64,000 nucleotides of DNA, taken from positions 62,001-126,000 of the forward strand of contig NZ_SROX01000003.1 of the NCBI RefSeq assembly GCF_013141915.1, read 5' to 3'. Positions 52,290 through 59,848 of the stretch are shown here, one piece after another (position 1 is the stretch's first letter; every line of letters starts with the position of its first letter). The DNA comes from Cupriavidus necator (GTDB taxonomy: Bacteria > Pseudomonadota > Gammaproteobacteria > Burkholderiales > Burkholderiaceae). The notes below the pieces were generated by a model. It made no database searches. It had not been told where the DNA came from and saw only the letters and a program-made list of their open reading frames with translations. The translations under genes were made by a program, and so were the position numbers.

Positions 52290-52343
52290 AGATCGCCGCA
52301 GGCCATGCCGCGACGCCAGATGCCACCCCGTGGGGGAAGCGTA

Positions 52344-52530
52344 TCACCCCTTGATCGAGCGTGGATCGTTGCCGAAAGAGTTGCGCTCGCGGAGCTGACC
52401 GTCCCGACCATGGATCAGCAGTTCGACCTTGTCTTGGTTGGCCTTTTCTGTCCCGGCGGCAATGGCCTCTTCCTCGCTAGGGAAGTGTGACCGCCGTCCG
52501 TGCCCTCGAATGCGACCGCCCCAACGAGCG
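52344..52530 (-). pseudogene. Second DUF2188-like gene, N-terminally degenerate
   Basis: The C-terminal part is well preserved (HFPSEEEAIAAGTEKANQDKVELLIHGRDGQLRERNSFGNDP, a very typical DUF2188 end). Upstream of about 52490 the match fades into a long open frame of arbitrary composition and no start codon with a ribosome-binding site is evident. It is either a remnant or a gene with a start not recognised here. Confidence 0.5.
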
Positions 52531-52720
52531 CTTCTTCGCCGATTTTCCCCGCACGCATGGGCGGCCGCCCACGCCGCAGCCGGGGAAAAGCCGCCCACAG
52601 GATCGGCACTGAATCGGATGGCCCAGCAAGGCATAAGGCGCGTCAGCATGCCAAGCGAATGGCATTTCCGTACCGGTCGAAGACCGCACCCGGGCATGAC
52701 GCCCGTCCTGATCGGCGTCT

Positions 52721-53053
52721 CTAGCCTTCCAGCCAGGCATGCTGATCCCTGGCCGCATCGCCGATCTTGGCCGCATGAGCCGCTGCCTGTTCGAGCCAAG
52801 GCGCATGCGCCTTGGGTACGACCAGCATCGTCAAACCCAGGCCGTCCAGCACACGCAGGGCGTGCTCGAGATTGACGCCCTTGCCGTTCTCCAGCTTGGA
52901 CAGCATGCCGATCGAGACAGCGCAATGCCTTGCCGCCTGGTCAATCGGCATCCCCTCCCCTGCCCGCGTGGCTCGAATGCGCTCGCCCAGTTGGTGAATG
53001 GCGCGAATTGTCGCGCGCGAAGGCGGCGTCGGATCAGGTAGTGGTCGCGGCAT
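52721..53053 (-). CDS. XRE-family (HipB-like) transcriptional regulator
   Basis: This 110-residue protein has a Cro/C1-type HTH at about 20-75: LGERIRATRAGEGMPIDQAARHCAVSIGMLSKLENGKGVNLEHALRVLDGLGLTMLVVPK. The ending, a single long HTH followed by a strand (LTMLVVP), resembles HipB antitoxin-type repressors. No hipA kinase gene lies nearby. It starts back to back with the amber-interrupted gene at 53052 and could control that promoter region. Confidence 0.8.
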   Translation of the reverse strand: MPRPLPDPTPPSRATIRAIHQLGERIRATRAGEGMPIDQAARHCAVSIGMLSKLENGKGVNLEHALRVLDGLGLTMLVVPKAHAPWLEQAAAHAAKIGDAARDQHAWLEG

Positions 53054-53501
53054 GGAGGCCCGTCCCGTGAAGAAGAGAGGTCAGCGTGGAAGCTGCTCGT
53101 CACGATTGTTTCATGAACGTGAAATTATACTCCACAACGCTGTGGCGGCCCTCTATGCCGAAGGAAACTGGCCAGCCCCGCCCGACAAACTCGTGGCGTT
53201 AGCCCATGCAGGTCTGAAGGTGTGGGCGAAGGTCGGCAATCTCCAGTTTCCGCCCGAATAGCGGTATGCGCTGTTACAGGAAATCATGCGCTACTGCGCC
53301 TGGGAATGCCTGCTCGCGTGCTGCTTCACGCAGGAGCTCCGCTTGGAGCGGATCGCGGACATGCTGGATGCCACCTATCCACGCTATGCCTGCACCCGCG
53401 CAAAACTTGCCGCGCGCCGCAACTGCTATGGCAGGCCGCGGTTCCGAACCCTCTCTTGGAAGCAATACACGCCGCGAAGCGGCGGCACGAGTGGGAGATG
53501 A
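53052..53501 (+). pseudogene. Amber-interrupted copy of the 51639 gene
   Basis: The frame runs through LVALAHAGLKVWAKVGNLQFPPE, meets TAG at 53259-53261, and continues in phase RYALLQEIMRYCAWECLLAC, then LERIADMLDATYPRYACTRAKLAARRNCYGRP. The intact copy has Lys (AAG) at the stop position, so one A-to-T change explains it. The paralogue's central residues also diverge (CCFTQELRLER for NPTQWDSLRE). The N-terminus is uncertain because no clear ribosome-binding site precedes a candidate start. Confidence 0.65.
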
Positions 53502-53527
53502 GATAATTTCAGTATATAACAGCGGGT

Positions 53528-54490
53528 ATGGCGCAAATGGACTCCCTCTGGCTCAGCAACCCGACCCAGGCTTATCGCGACTGGCAGGCGCGTGAGGCGG
53601 CCGGCGCAGATCGCCGCCCCTTCTCAGCACGCTCGATCGTCCAACATCAGGCAATGTTCGAGCATTTCCGCCGACACGTGATGACCAGGGGCTCGACCAT
53701 CGCCTCATTTGGCACCGCCGATGTCGACGCGTTCTGGCAGACGACCGACGGCCGGTCGTACTCCCAGGCTACCCGCATGCGGTATGTGAAGCTGCTGGAC
53801 CGCCTGTGCCGGCATCTGGTCTTCGCCGGCGTGCGGCAGGACAACCCAGCGGCCGCACTTCTCTTTGCTGAGCGCTGGCCAGACGAAGAACCCACACCCC
53901 TGTTCCTTGATGAGGCTGAGGATGCGCGGCTACAGGCCTATCTGCTATCGCCTGCCGAGGATCTGGCCGGCTTGCGCAGCCGCGCGATCGTCGCGACATT
54001 CCTCGCAACGGGTATTACAGCGGGGGAAGCGCGAGCAGCGCGTTTGAGGGATCTGATTCCGGATGCGAGCCCGCCCTATCTTTTTGTGTCGGCGCACGGC
54101 GCACGGGACGCGCACACGGTTCACCTCGCCGACTTCGCGATACCTGTATTGCGGACTTGGTGCGCGCGCCGCTCGATCCTCCCCGTCGAGGGCGACCTAC
54201 TATTCACGCTCACCCCCGATGGTCGACCGATCACCGACATGAGCTTCGGTCGGATCGTGGCCACAGCACTTGCCGCAATGGGGTTCTCCGGTGCAGAGCC
54301 AAGCCCCCGCACGTTGCGCAATACCTTCTGCCGGCGCCATCTCCTGGCAGGCAGCTCACGTGATGAGGTCAGCCGCATGTTGGGGCTGGCCAGCCATCGC
54401 ACTTGTGACCGAATTGCTGCGACACTGCCGGCAGCGGACGAGCCAATGCACCAAGATAGCTCGCCTGACGCGCCAGCAAAGGCCAAATAA
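53528..54490 (+). CDS. Tyrosine-recombinase-like protein lacking key catalytic residues
   Basis: This 320-residue protein has an integrase layout: a SAM-like core-binding region (about 35-115) and a catalytic-domain-like region from about 125. Where active enzymes have G-x-R-x-x-E it reads TGITAGEARAARL, placing Thr164 at the catalytic Arg. The second Arg box is kept (PSPRTLRNTFCRRHLL). The C-terminal G-H...Y segment reads LGLASHRTCDRIAATL, with no obvious nucleophilic Tyr. It may therefore bind DNA without cutting. It starts after an AT-rich stretch and is followed 9 bp later by a small gene, probably in one transcript. XerC/D-like architectural or partition roles are speculative. Confidence 0.7.
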   Translation: MAQMDSLWLSNPTQAYRDWQAREAAGADRRPFSARSIVQHQAMFEHFRRHVMTRGSTIASFGTADVDAFWQTTDGRSYSQATRMRYVKLLDRLCRHLVFAGVRQDNPAAALLFAERWPDEEPTPLFLDEAEDARLQAYLLSPAEDLAGLRSRAIVATFLATGITAGEARAARLRDLIPDASPPYLFVSAHGARDAHTVHLADFAIPVLRTWCARRSILPVEGDLLFTLTPDGRPITDMSFGRIVATALAAMGFSGAEPSPRTLRNTFCRRHLLAGSSRDEVSRMLGLASHRTCDRIAATLPAADEPMHQDSSPDAPAKAK

Positions 54491-54498
54491 GGAAGATC

Positions 54499-54750
54499 AT
54501 GGATATTCCACTGGACACTGTGAAGGTCATTTACCGCCGTGCGATCGACCCAAGGGCGAGCGACGGTGAGGGTGCGGCCTGGTGGGCCGCCGTCGCGGAG
54601 GAAGTCATTGCCGTCGTCCGTGCCGAGGACACCGTGGCCGCTGCCAGCGTTATCGCATGGTGGCACCACGACTGGCATGCAGTGGGCGACTCCGCGAGAG
54701 CGGCAGCTGCACGCATCCGGCGCGCTTCCCGCGCGCTCAGGATCGGCTGA
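54499..54750 (+). CDS. Small hypothetical protein downstream of the recombinase-like gene
   Basis: This 83-residue protein is rich in Ala and Trp (AAWWAAVAEEVIAVVRAEDTVAAASVIAWWHHDWHAVGD). A basic C-terminus of two helices follows (ARAAAARIRRASRALRIG). It begins 9 bp after the recombinase-like gene, with GGAAGATC as ribosome-binding site, so it is probably co-translated. No family was recognised and no membrane segment is evident; the aromatic pairs suggest a small helical domain. Confidence 0.6.
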   Translation: MDIPLDTVKVIYRRAIDPRASDGEGAAWWAAVAEEVIAVVRAEDTVAAASVIAWWHHDWHAVGDSARAAAARIRRASRALRIG

Positions 54751-54792
54751 TCGAGCAACCCTTGGCGCGCACACGATATCGGGCCCTCCCTC

Positions 54793-54820
54793 TTGCATAC
54801 GCGCCTGCTTTTGCTATTCT
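54793..54820 (+). promoter_or_regulatory. Promoter of the HU-like gene
   Basis: TTGCAT (54793-54798) and TATTCT (54815-54820) are 16 bp apart and lie 60 bp ahead of the HU start codon in a C/T-rich leader. This is a reasonable sigma-70 promoter. Confidence 0.45.
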
Positions 54821-54881
54821 TCGCCGGTGCGCCACCCTAAATCGCTTACAGGCGCGCATTTTTTTCTAACCAGACACGACT

Positions 54882-55313
54882 ATGGCCACGAAAGCGAAAC
54901 CCGTAGCAAAGACTGCAACGAAGACCGCAGCAAAGAAAGCTGCTCCGGCAAAGAAGGCCGCTCCGGCCAAGAAGGCTGCCGCAGCCGCCCCGGTCGCCAA
55001 GCCTCTGAAGGACACGTTCAACAAGTCGAGCCTACTCGCCCACCTGGTCACCCAGACCGAGCTGGACAAGAAGACCGTTCAGACTGTGCTGTCCCACCTC
55101 GAAAACACCATGGTGAGCGCGATCCATAAGAAGGGCGCCGGCGAATTCACCCTGCCGGGTCTGTTCAAAGTGGCGGCCATCCAGGTGCCGGCCACAAAGA
55201 AGCGGTTCGGCAAGAACCCGTTCACCGGCCAGGAACAATGGTTTGCGGCCAAGCCGGCCAGCGTCAAGGTCAAGGTGCGTCCGCTGAAGAAGCTGAAGGA
55301 CGCCGCAGCGTAA
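54882..55313 (+). CDS. HU-family DNA-binding protein with a basic N-terminal tail
   Basis: This 143-residue protein has an N-terminal Lys/Ala tail of about 42 residues (TKTAAKKAAPAKKAAPAKKAAAAAPVAK). It is joined to an HU/IHF-type domain: LKDTFNKSSLLAHLVTQTELDKKTVQTVLSHLENTMVSAIHKKGAGEFTLPGLFKVAAIQVPA, with GKNPFTGQE at the arm where HU has the R-N-P-x-T-G motif. Such tailed HU proteins occur in Burkholderiales and add a histone-like tail to a DNA-bending fold. It has its own promoter and a strong terminator, so it is monocistronic. It complements the H-NS-like and H1-like proteins in this window. Confidence 0.88.
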   Translation: MATKAKPVAKTATKTAAKKAAPAKKAAPAKKAAAAAPVAKPLKDTFNKSSLLAHLVTQTELDKKTVQTVLSHLENTMVSAIHKKGAGEFTLPGLFKVAAIQVPATKKRFGKNPFTGQEQWFAAKPASVKVKVRPLKKLKDAAA

Positions 55314-55333
55314 TCGCGACGATTCCCGCGAAC

Positions 55334-55369
55334 AAAAAAGCCCCGACTCGCGATTTCGGGGCTTTTTTG
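55334..55369 (+). terminator. Rho-independent terminator after the HU-like gene
   Basis: The stem AGCCCCGA/TCGGGGCT (55339-55346 and 55356-55363) has a 9-nt loop. A run of A precedes it and TTTTTT follows, so it can act in both directions and also end the converging gene at 55384. Confidence 0.9.
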
Positions 55370-55383
55370 CATTGGATCCCTAC

Positions 55384-55791
55384 TTAGAAGGGCGAGGGCT
55401 GCGGCGTAGCAACTTGCCGCCATGCCAGCCCCGGTTGCCGGCAGGTCCTCGAAAAGCACCTCCGCAAGCGCAACGCATCGATGTCGTACTCAAGGGTTAG
55501 CCCGAGGCGATCCTTGTATGAAGTGCGCCGGGCGATTTCATCGCGCCCCATCCCCTTCAGGCATCCATACTGCGTGTAGACGTGATCAGACAACGCAAAG
55601 CACTCAGTCAGATTTCGCCATTCCTTCCACACGGGTAGGGCAAAATTTCGGAGGTGCCATCGAAGTCTCGTCGTCGCCATCCGAAAGAGATGGTCGATGA
55701 CTTCGCGCTCCGTTAGCTTAGCTTGCATCTCGCTCATGCCTGTGCGGTCGTCACGGGGAAGCCAAAGCTCAAACGTCGGGTCGCCCATCAC
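55384..55791 (-). CDS. Hypothetical protein
   Basis: This protein of 135 residues, or 117 from the third Met, has LTEREVIDHLFRMATTRLRWHLRNFALPVWKEWRNLTECFALSDHVYTQYGCLKGMGRDEIARRTSYKDRLGLTLEYDID as its main body. That is a helical, basic pattern with several aromatic residues. No family was recognised. It ends against the bidirectional terminator and starts opposite a gene-free 360-bp stretch. Coding is supported by composition and by the terminator placement. Confidence 0.45.
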   Translation of the reverse strand: MMGDPTFELWLPRDDRTGMSEMQAKLTEREVIDHLFRMATTRLRWHLRNFALPVWKEWRNLTECFALSDHVYTQYGCLKGMGRDEIARRTSYKDRLGLTLEYDIDALRLRRCFSRTCRQPGLAWRQVATPQPSPF

Positions 55792-56087
55792 GGTAGCGAT
55801 CCCGCGATGTGTTCCATGGCCTTTTCTATGCAGTCAGTCCCGGCACGCGGCAAGGGAAGGATCATCCGGCGCGACACCGTTCGTGACGGCCATTGCACGA
55901 TAGCGCCTGATTTAACGTGTGCCAACGCCAATCGGTCGCATATCCCGGCGCGTTCGCGTAAGCGTCGTCGGTCGACCACAGTCGCTCGCAACGTCGTGCG
56001 TTGCCTGGCAGCGGACCTATATTGACCCGCTACACGGTGTTTGAACTGTCGGAAATGCGGCCACTCGAACGGCTAAAAGCGGTTCGC

Positions 56088-56114
56088 TTGACAGGGGATT
56101 CTACCGGCTACAAT
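56088..56114 (+). promoter_or_regulatory. Promoter-like sequence ahead of the metallopeptidase gene
   Basis: A consensus TTGACA (56088-56093) is followed after 15 bp by TACAAT (56109-56114). The spacing is short but both hexamers are good. They lie 44 bp before the metallopeptidase start. The preceding stretch 55792-56087 shows no recognised gene. Confidence 0.45.
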
Positions 56115-56157
56115 ACGGTCCAGGTAAGCAAATTCGGCGGGGGGAAGAGAATCACTT

Positions 56158-56763
56158 ATGCGGACAAGCTTGTCACCGGACTATCAAATTGACGCCCCGG
56201 AAACGCGTGACAGGGTGATGCATTTCCTCAATGGAATCGGGGTTCCTGCCCGATACGAAGACGGCGCAACCGGCTTCTCCGAAGGATGCTGCATCGCGCA
56301 GGGTGCGCTACATGTAGATCCTGCGTGCCGGATTTCGACAATTCTGCACGAAGCGGGGCATCTGGCCATTACACCACGGCGCTTCCGATCACTTATGAAC
56401 GGAAACCTCTATGCAGGTCATCGCGAAATGCTGAAGGTCGTCGATGAGGCAGGTGTGTATCCGGACGATCCCCTCTATCGTGCAGTCATTCAATGCTCGG
56501 ATCCAGAAGCCACTGCATGGGCTTGGGCAGCGGGTACCGAATTGGGGCTGCCCGGCGAAGAGATTGTTCGAGACGACGAGTACGGTGGTGATGGTGAGGC
56601 AATCCGGCTGGCGCTGCAGATGCGCGCCTACATTGGAGTACACGGACTCGCTCACGCCGGCTTTTGCGCGATTCGCGAGCGTAACGGTGTCGCTGCCTGG
56701 CCGCGCCTGCATTTCTGGACGCAAGAAGTTGGATTTCCGGAGTACGTCCCAGCTGGAGAGTAA
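56158..56763 (+). CDS. Putative zinc metallopeptidase (HExxH)
   Basis: This 201-residue protein has the zinc-binding helix H64-E-A-G-H68 in ISTILHEAGHLAI, preceded by LHVDPACR. Downstream acidic residues (RDDEYGGDGEAI, at about 139-150) could supply the third ligand. The size and lack of a signal peptide suggest a small intracellular peptidase, as seen in phage and plasmid genes such as ImmA-like proteins, but no specific family is recognised. GGGGAAGAGAATCACTT before the ATG is a fair ribosome-binding site. A DUF6283-like gene follows after 16 bp, probably in the same transcript. An antitoxin- or repressor-cleaving role would be speculation. Confidence 0.6.
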   Translation: MRTSLSPDYQIDAPETRDRVMHFLNGIGVPARYEDGATGFSEGCCIAQGALHVDPACRISTILHEAGHLAITPRRFRSLMNGNLYAGHREMLKVVDEAGVYPDDPLYRAVIQCSDPEATAWAWAAGTELGLPGEEIVRDDEYGGDGEAIRLALQMRAYIGVHGLAHAGFCAIRERNGVAAWPRLHFWTQEVGFPEYVPAGE

Positions 56764-56779
56764 GGGCAAGAGTTGAACT

Positions 56780-57334
56780 ATGAAAACACCAGGCAAACCT
56801 TGTGCATCGTGTCCCTGGCGTCGCGCTGCGGGTGCGGGAGACATTCCAAACTTCGATCTCGAGCTGGCCGAAAAGCTGGCTGATACATGCCCTGACCACC
56901 GGGGCATGGGGCCGGACTTTGGAGCCAGTATCTTTGCGTGTCATCAATCCCGGCAAGGAGAGGAGTTCGCGTGCGCTGGATGGCTGGCGAAAGTCGGACA
57001 CCGCCATCCCGCGGTGCGCCTGGCAGTGGTCTCCGGTCGGCTTGATCCAGCAGCACTAGAGCCTGGCGAGGACTGGCCGGAACTGCATGACAACTATCGG
57101 GAAGTGCTGGACAAGCTGCGTGCGACGTCGAATTTTGAAGACGAGGCCAAAGGAGATGAGTCGGCAGTCAAGATCGGGGGATCCAACGCCAGCGTTATTC
57201 AGCATTGCCGCCCCGTGGGATCGCCTCACTCTTCAACGGGGCAAGCAGCACGCGCGATTGACGGCACGCCTACACGAATGACGATCCAAAGTCGGAAAGT
57301 TGTGGCTTCTACAAAATCTTTGGAGAGTCAGTAG
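56780..57334 (+). CDS. DUF6283-like cysteine-rich protein
   Basis: This 184-residue protein starts MKTPGKPCASCPWRRAAGAGDIPNF, the hallmark C-x-x-C-P-W-R of the DUF6283 family. It goes on to FACHQSRQGEEFACAGWLAKVGHRHPAVRLAVVSGRLDP, adding two more cysteines and a His for a likely metal site. The last 60 residues are low-complexity and probably disordered. It is found in phages and plasmids; function is unknown. It is the second gene of a pair with the HExxH protein. Confidence 0.65.
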   Translation: MKTPGKPCASCPWRRAAGAGDIPNFDLELAEKLADTCPDHRGMGPDFGASIFACHQSRQGEEFACAGWLAKVGHRHPAVRLAVVSGRLDPAALEPGEDWPELHDNYREVLDKLRATSNFEDEAKGDESAVKIGGSNASVIQHCRPVGSPHSSTGQAARAIDGTPTRMTIQSRKVVASTKSLESQ

Positions 57335-57455
57335 CCGTCTCAATACCCAGCGCTAACTGGTGTTGGTGTGCTCAAACGAGCGCTTACGATAGTCTCGCCG
57401 TCAACCTGAACTGGTGTTTGCCGTGAGCCGCTCGTCGCGCTTGCCCCTTTTCCTG

Positions 57456-57632
57456 TCAACCGCGCTGCTTCAGGACAGCCGCGCGATACCGGGAGCGCAG
57501 TAGCAGATCCGGCACCGGCGCGAGGACCTCCGCCATGAATTGAAGCTCGACGCAGGAATCGGCACCGTGTTCCCGTACCGCCCGATCAAATGCGGCCTGC
57601 GCCGCTTCCAATTGCGTCTTGACGCGGCACAC
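57456..57632 (-). CDS. Possible small protein (58 residues)
   Basis: From GTG 57632 the frame reads CRVKTQLEAAQAAFDRAVREHGADSCVELQFMAEVLAPVPDLLLRSRYRAAVLKQRG. This has amphipathic helix spacing and high third-position GC, unlike the other frames around it. No good ribosome-binding site and no family were recognised; it may be the end of a decayed gene. The rest of 57335-57974 shows nothing recognisable. Confidence 0.35.
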   Translation of the reverse strand: MCRVKTQLEAAQAAFDRAVREHGADSCVELQFMAEVLAPVPDLLLRSRYRAAVLKQRG

Positions 57633-57974
57633 GCTCAGGCGGCGGCAGCTCTGGCTCCTCGAACATCATGAGCCTCAACTGCTGTGCATGCGCGACCCAA
57701 CCTCCAACAGATGCCAATGGAAGGTCGTAAGGAAGGCATCCACGCGATCAATCTCATTGCTTGGTCCCCGTCTCATCGACGACTACAACCGTGGTGGCCC
57801 ACAGAAAACGACTTTGTAGTGTTTGCCCCCCTTGTGGAGCAATACGGGCTTACCGTCTTCGACTCCAGTCCTAGATGTCGCTTTCGCTTCTAACTCATCC
57901 CCCACATCCAATCCATCGCTCGCACCCATTGCTCTTATCCGTTTCGCGGTACATCGGCTTCGATCGCAGCATCG

Positions 57975-58253
57975 TCATCGCAAGCGCTCTTCGTTCCACT
58001 CTAGAGCCTCTAGTGCTTCCTCCCCTGCCAGCGATGGACTGAGCGTGACTTCTGCTTGCCACATATCGCCGCTGTCCCGGATGAAAATGAAACCGGAGTC
58101 GGACAGCATCTGCGCCGCAGCTGATACCTTCTTGCGCTTCAGTTCCTGCGTTTCCACGCACTCTTCGAGTAGCCGCCGCGCATGTGGCCCCATGGCGCGC
58201 AATCGCATCGCCGCCGCGTGCGCATCGGCTTCGGTCTCGTAGTGCAGGAGCAT
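57975..58253 (-). CDS. Small conserved hypothetical protein
   Basis: This 92-residue acidic protein is mostly helical (ETEADAHAAAMRLRAMGPHARRLLEECVETQELKRKKVSAAAQML). A strand pair follows (SGFIFIRDSGDMWQAEVTLSPSL). It ends 15 bp before the P-loop gene's stop codon on the same strand and is likely the last gene of the group 59667-57975. No family was recognised. Confidence 0.6.
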   Translation of the reverse strand: MLLHYETEADAHAAAMRLRAMGPHARRLLEECVETQELKRKKVSAAAQMLSDSGFIFIRDSGDMWQAEVTLSPSLAGEEALEALEWNEERLR

Positions 58254-58268
58254 CGCTCTTTTCCTATG

Positions 58269-58739
58269 TTAGAGCGGCAGACCGGCGACCGAGTACAGCC
58301 GAACCGCCGAACGTGGGATGCCAAAGCGCTCAATGGAATCCTCAGTCTGGAGTGGCAGTACCATCAGCCGGTGCATGAAAGCGCCCCCGCTGGGATCGAC
58401 GTGTGCAAACAGCCTCTCCACAAGTTCCCGGTTCTGCAGCGGCTCATCCACGACCACAATATCAGCACCGTTAAAATCGAACATCGGGTAGTGACCTACC
58501 GTAGCACCCCGCACCTTGCCTTCGAAATCGACCTCAACCTTCTCACTCATCAGTAGCGTCTGGCTGTCGGCATACGCAACTCGCAAGCCATCTTGTGCAC
58601 GTGTTTCTTCCGTCCACTGCTTCAACGACAAGGTCTTTCCCGTTCGGCACCGACCAACGATTCCAAGAACCTTCACTGTTCCAAGACAGTCGCTCACAAG
58701 AGCTGCCACTATCGCCGGTGTCAGGATGACGTTGTTCAA
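58269..58739 (-). CDS. Small P-loop ATPase
   Basis: This 156-residue protein has a Walker A motif G29-RCRTGKT36 (VLGIVGRCRTGKTLSLKQW) and a Walker B-like strand GADIVVVDEP with D98-E99. About 60 residues follow with no clear sensor motif. It is much shorter than typical AAA or Zot-type ATPases, so it may be a single ATP-binding core acting with a partner. The neighbouring genes on the same strand (a 59-residue protein, a DUF29 protein, a small regulator) are tightly packed, pointing to one transcript from about 59667. Phage-like origin is plausible; specific function unknown. Confidence 0.65.
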   Translation of the reverse strand: MNNVILTPAIVAALVSDCLGTVKVLGIVGRCRTGKTLSLKQWTEETRAQDGLRVAYADSQTLLMSEKVEVDFEGKVRGATVGHYPMFDFNGADIVVVDEPLQNRELVERLFAHVDPSGGAFMHRLMVLPLQTEDSIERFGIPRSAVRLYSVAGLPL

Positions 58740-58752
58740 TTTCTTTTCCGTC

Positions 58753-58932
58753 TCAAACGTTATCGTTGGTCACGAAGTCCAAGAAGAACTCGAACCACAA
58801 CCCTTCCTGGCCATCCGGCAGGCTCAGCGGATACTGATCCGGCTTCTCAACCACGCGCGCGCGGTAAGCCTGCTCGAATCGCTCCACATCGCTGCGCAGC
58901 TCGGCGATGAAAGCATCGAGGGTCTGTGCCAT
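58753..58932 (-). CDS. Small hypothetical protein (59 residues)
   Basis: The frame MAQTLDAFIAELRSDVERFE continues QAYRARVVEKPDQYPLSLPDGQEGLWFEFFLDFVTNDNV. It has an amphipathic first half and an aromatic C-terminus. It fills the gap between the DUF29 and P-loop genes exactly (14 bp to each neighbour), which argues that it is real and part of the same operon. No family recognised. Confidence 0.6.
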   Translation of the reverse strand: MAQTLDAFIAELRSDVERFEQAYRARVVEKPDQYPLSLPDGQEGLWFEFFLDFVTNDNV

Positions 58933-58946
58933 GCTTTGCTTTTCCG

Positions 58947-59384
58947 TTATTCAGGGTGGAAATCTTGCGAGAGCACGTCATCAACAGCCCAAGGCAACGC
59001 TTCCGGGAAGACATCGAGATCCAGGCCGGTCTCATTGCTCGCGATGCTGCGGGCCTTTGACCATACGATGTCGAGCCACGCAGCATCGCTGAACTTACCC
59101 CGCAAGCTTGGGGCTTCATTCAGCACGTAGGCAACTTCCTTGCGCTGTGTGCGAATGTTGAACTGCCAACTCTTGCTGCGGCGGGAAGGCTGAAACTGCC
59201 ACTTCAGCAGGTGCGCCAGCAGCACGGACATGCGGCTTGCCAATTCGCGTTGTTCGCTCTTGCCCACGTCCTCGATCTCGTCTGCAATGTGCCGAACGTC
59301 GATGGCCGACAGCTTGCCCCCACGCAGCAGTGCGGCCTGCTCGCCTGCCCAGGCCACCACATCCTTCTCATAGGCCGTACCCAT
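58947..59384 (-). CDS. DUF29 family protein
   Basis: This 145-residue protein has the DUF29 pattern: YEKDVVAWAGEQAALLRGGKLSAIDVRHIADEIEDVGKSEQRELASRMSVLLAHLLKWQFQP near the N-terminus. Then come IRTQRKEVAYVLNEAPSLRG and ALPWAVDDVLSQDFHPE. DUF29 proteins are common on plasmids and in cyanobacteria; their role is unknown, but the compact helical bundle with paired short genes is frequent in mobile DNA. Full length for the family. Confidence 0.8.
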   Translation of the reverse strand: MGTAYEKDVVAWAGEQAALLRGGKLSAIDVRHIADEIEDVGKSEQRELASRMSVLLAHLLKWQFQPSRRSKSWQFNIRTQRKEVAYVLNEAPSLRGKFSDAAWLDIVWSKARSIASNETGLDLDVFPEALPWAVDDVLSQDFHPE

Positions 59385-59433
59385 GACGGCTCCATCAAAT
59401 GTGGCTTAATGCCAGGTGCACACGTGCACCACG

Positions 59434-59667
59434 TCAAGCGCGCTCGCTTGGCTTCCCGATCGTCTTCCTGGCGTGATTGATGACCGCATCCGGGCAATTA
59501 CGCCGCCGCGTACTGTCCGGTGCTGCCAGATATGATTTCCAAGTGGACAGGGAAATCGGAAAGGCTTGCCCCTTGTTGACCAACGCCAGCGCTTCCACCT
59601 GGGTGATGCCGGCTTGCACGATCAGCGCACGCAGCTCCGCGCCGTTATCCTCTTTGACTTCGTTCAT
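59434..59667 (-). CDS. Small HTH-like regulatory protein
   Basis: This 77-residue protein from MNEVKEDNGAELRALIVQ has a putative helix-turn-helix in IVQAGITQVEALALVNKGQAFPISLSTWKSYLAAPDS, close to small phage or plasmid repressor-type proteins. A basic tail follows (STRRRNCPDAVINHARKTIGKPSERA). The frame extends upstream to 59865, but that part is of poor character and the Met at 59667 is preferred. Likely first gene of the 59667-57975 group, possibly its regulator. Confidence 0.55.
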   Translation of the reverse strand: MNEVKEDNGAELRALIVQAGITQVEALALVNKGQAFPISLSTWKSYLAAPDSTRRRNCPDAVINHARKTIGKPSERA

Positions 59668-59848
59668 AACTTCGCGCTTAGGTGCACTTGTGCACCAAGA
59701 ATAGCACACGGCTCTCCCATGCCGCCTTGGAGCCGTCCGAGCTATGAAAGCTGGGCCCCTCACCCATGGTTGCTCCAGTTTTCTGTCAGAAGAAATGGAA
59801 AAGCCGGTCCCTTTCGGAACCGGCCATGGATTGAAATAGAGAAGGCGA

